From Actinomycetota bacterium (GTDB lineage: Bacteria; Actinomycetota; UBA4738), in the NCBI GenBank assembly GCA_005888465.1, contig VAYJ01000181.1:1-6074 (forward strand): a DNA stretch of 6,074 nucleotides, in the 5' to 3' direction. How positions within the stretch are numbered: the first letter of the stretch is position 1; every line of letters starts with the position of its first letter. The notes below the pieces were generated by a model. That model was given only the letters and a program-made list of their open reading frames with translations. It was not told the DNA's origin and did not search any database. The position numbers and the translations under genes are program-made. This document shows positions 5,128 through 6,074 of this stretch, in pieces.

Positions 5128-6074
5128 ATGAACTATCGCATCGCTCCCCTTTTCTGCCGTCCCTGGACGTTGAACGGTATGTCGCCCCGTCTCATCGAGA
5201 GCCACTACGAGCATAACTACGGCGCTGCCCTCAATCGCCTGAATTCCGTCACGAGCGAACTGGCGGCGCTCGATGTCAAGACGACGCCAGCCCAGGTCAT
5301 CAGTCGCCTGAGTCAGGAGCAAACCACGCTGCTCAACTCGACTCTGCTTCATGAATTGTATTTCGCTAGTCTGGGTGGGGATGGGCGAACTCTGTCCGAC
5401 ACAATAGCGGGCGCTCTTACTCGTGATTTCGGTTCAGTCGATCGCTGGCGCCACGAGTTCATCGCCTTGGCAGAGGCCTTGACAGGCGACTCTGGCTGGA
5501 TACTGCTGACCTGGTTACCGCGCGATGGTCGGCTGATCAATCACAGTGCCTCGGATCACGCAGAGAGCATTGCCGGGGGCATTCCCATCCTTGCTCTAGA
5601 CATGTACGAGCACGCCTATCACATCGAGTACGGAGCGAACACGACGGCTTACATCGCTGCCTTCATGCGCAACATTCACTGGGGAGCGGTCGAGGCGCGG
5701 TACATCGATGCCACAAAGGTTTCGCCGCCGCGATCGCTCGACCAGCCAGAATTCAAGGACGTGCCATCCATCACACCTGAAGAGGTCCAGGAGATGCTTA
5801 GCTCCGGCAAGCGAGTTCAAATCATCGATACCCGACCGCGCCACTACAGCACCAGAGCGCAGGACATCGTCGAAGGGGCTGTCTGGCGCGATCCGGAACG
5901 CATAGAAGAATGGATGGTAAGTCTTTCGAAGGACGAGCCGGTGGTCACATTCTGTGTATACGGCTTCCATATTGGGTGCCAGAGCGCGGCAGCGCTGCGA
6001 AAGGCTGGCTTTGACGCCCGATACATGGCGGGTGGGCACTACGCATGGAAGGCCATCAAAGGCCCGGTGAAGCT
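5128..6074 (+). CDS. Fe/Mn superoxide dismutase fused to a rhodanese domain (ChrC-ChrE-like; runs off right edge)
   Basis: The visible part has 315 residues and no stop before the window end. Residues 10-195 are an iron/manganese superoxide dismutase. The four metal ligands can be placed by eye: H26 (IESHYEHNY), H75 (LLHELYF), D158 and H162 (ALDMYEHAYH). It should turn superoxide into peroxide and oxygen in the cytoplasm, as there is no signal peptide. A short linker (196-212) leads to a rhodanese domain: IIDTRPRHY at 232-240, the catalytic cysteine C276 in FCVYGF, and the terminal GGHYAWKAIKGPV helix. Known chr operons carry a superoxide dismutase (ChrC) and a rhodanese (ChrE) as separate proteins; here both are one chain. 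H139 seems to replace the usual second-sphere glutamine, and the active loop is not the standard CX5R. The domain looks nearly complete at the window edge, so the stop is probably close. Confidence 0.9.
   Translation, partial: MNYRIAPLFCRPWTLNGMSPRLIESHYEHNYGAALNRLNSVTSELAALDVKTTPAQVISRLSQEQTTLLNSTLLHELYFASLGGDGRTLSDTIAGALTRDFGSVDRWRHEFIALAEALTGDSGWILLTWLPRDGRLINHSASDHAESIAGGIPILALDMYEHAYHIEYGANTTAYIAAFMRNIHWGAVEARYIDATKVSPPRSLDQPEFKDVPSITPEEVQEMLSSGKRVQIIDTRPRHYSTRAQDIVEGAVWRDPERIEEWMVSLSKDEPVVTFCVYGFHIGCQSAAALRKAGFDARYMAGGHYAWKAIKGPVK

Noticed and set aside
5596..6039. Minus-strand frame of 147 codons opposite the rhodanese part
   Set aside because: It is antisense to a gene with clear catalytic motifs, and no family resemblance is seen.
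1..6074. tRNA, rRNA, CRISPR array, insertion sequence
   Set aside because: No cloverleaf-like sequence, regular repeat-spacer pattern, transposase or terminal inverted repeats with target duplication was seen on either strand.

Overview
This is a GC-rich window, at least about 60 % by eye, with compact gene packing and strong GGAGG-type ribosome binding sites. It looks like chromosomal DNA of an environmental bacterium. The mix of a heme c/streptogramin-lyase-like protein, an ECF sigma/RskA pair and a chromate determinant would fit an uncultivated soil or groundwater lineage, or a proteobacterium. That placement is inference; there is no rRNA or marker gene to fix the taxon.

Left part, minus strand (1-1787, read from right to left): four consecutive co-directional units. 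They are a small exported protein of unknown function (1787-1443), an exported single-domain cupin (1368-958), the C-terminal quarter to third of a ChrA-type chromate transporter without its own N-terminal part (912-565), and the start of a secreted c-type cytochrome domain joined to a Vgb-like beta-propeller (509 to beyond the window edge). All except the chrA piece have a clear Shine-Dalgarno sequence and a signal peptide, so this looks like an operon for envelope proteins with a decayed transporter inside it.

Middle (1788-3347): a 208-bp divergent intergenic region carries a perfect 12-bp inverted repeat and a sigma-E-like -35 element facing the minus-strand operon. To its right, on the plus strand, lie an ECF sigma factor and its RskA-type membrane anti-sigma factor, overlapping by GTGA. 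The layout suggests that the sigma/anti-sigma pair may control the divergent exported-protein operon.

Right part, plus strand (3348-6074): a chromate-response operon. A consensus-like promoter with a short inverted repeat inside its spacer drives chrB, the chromate-sensing regulator, whose start codon lies only a few bases after the predicted transcription start. After chrB come a 113-aa unknown protein, a 313-bp stretch with only doubtful small ORFs, and a gene running off the right edge. That last gene encodes an Fe/Mn superoxide dismutase fused to a rhodanese domain. In known chr operons these functions are separate proteins (ChrC, a superoxide dismutase; ChrE, a rhodanese), so the fusion joins two chromate-accessory activities in one cytoplasmic polypeptide. 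No intact chrA is present in the window; one may lie downstream of the right edge.
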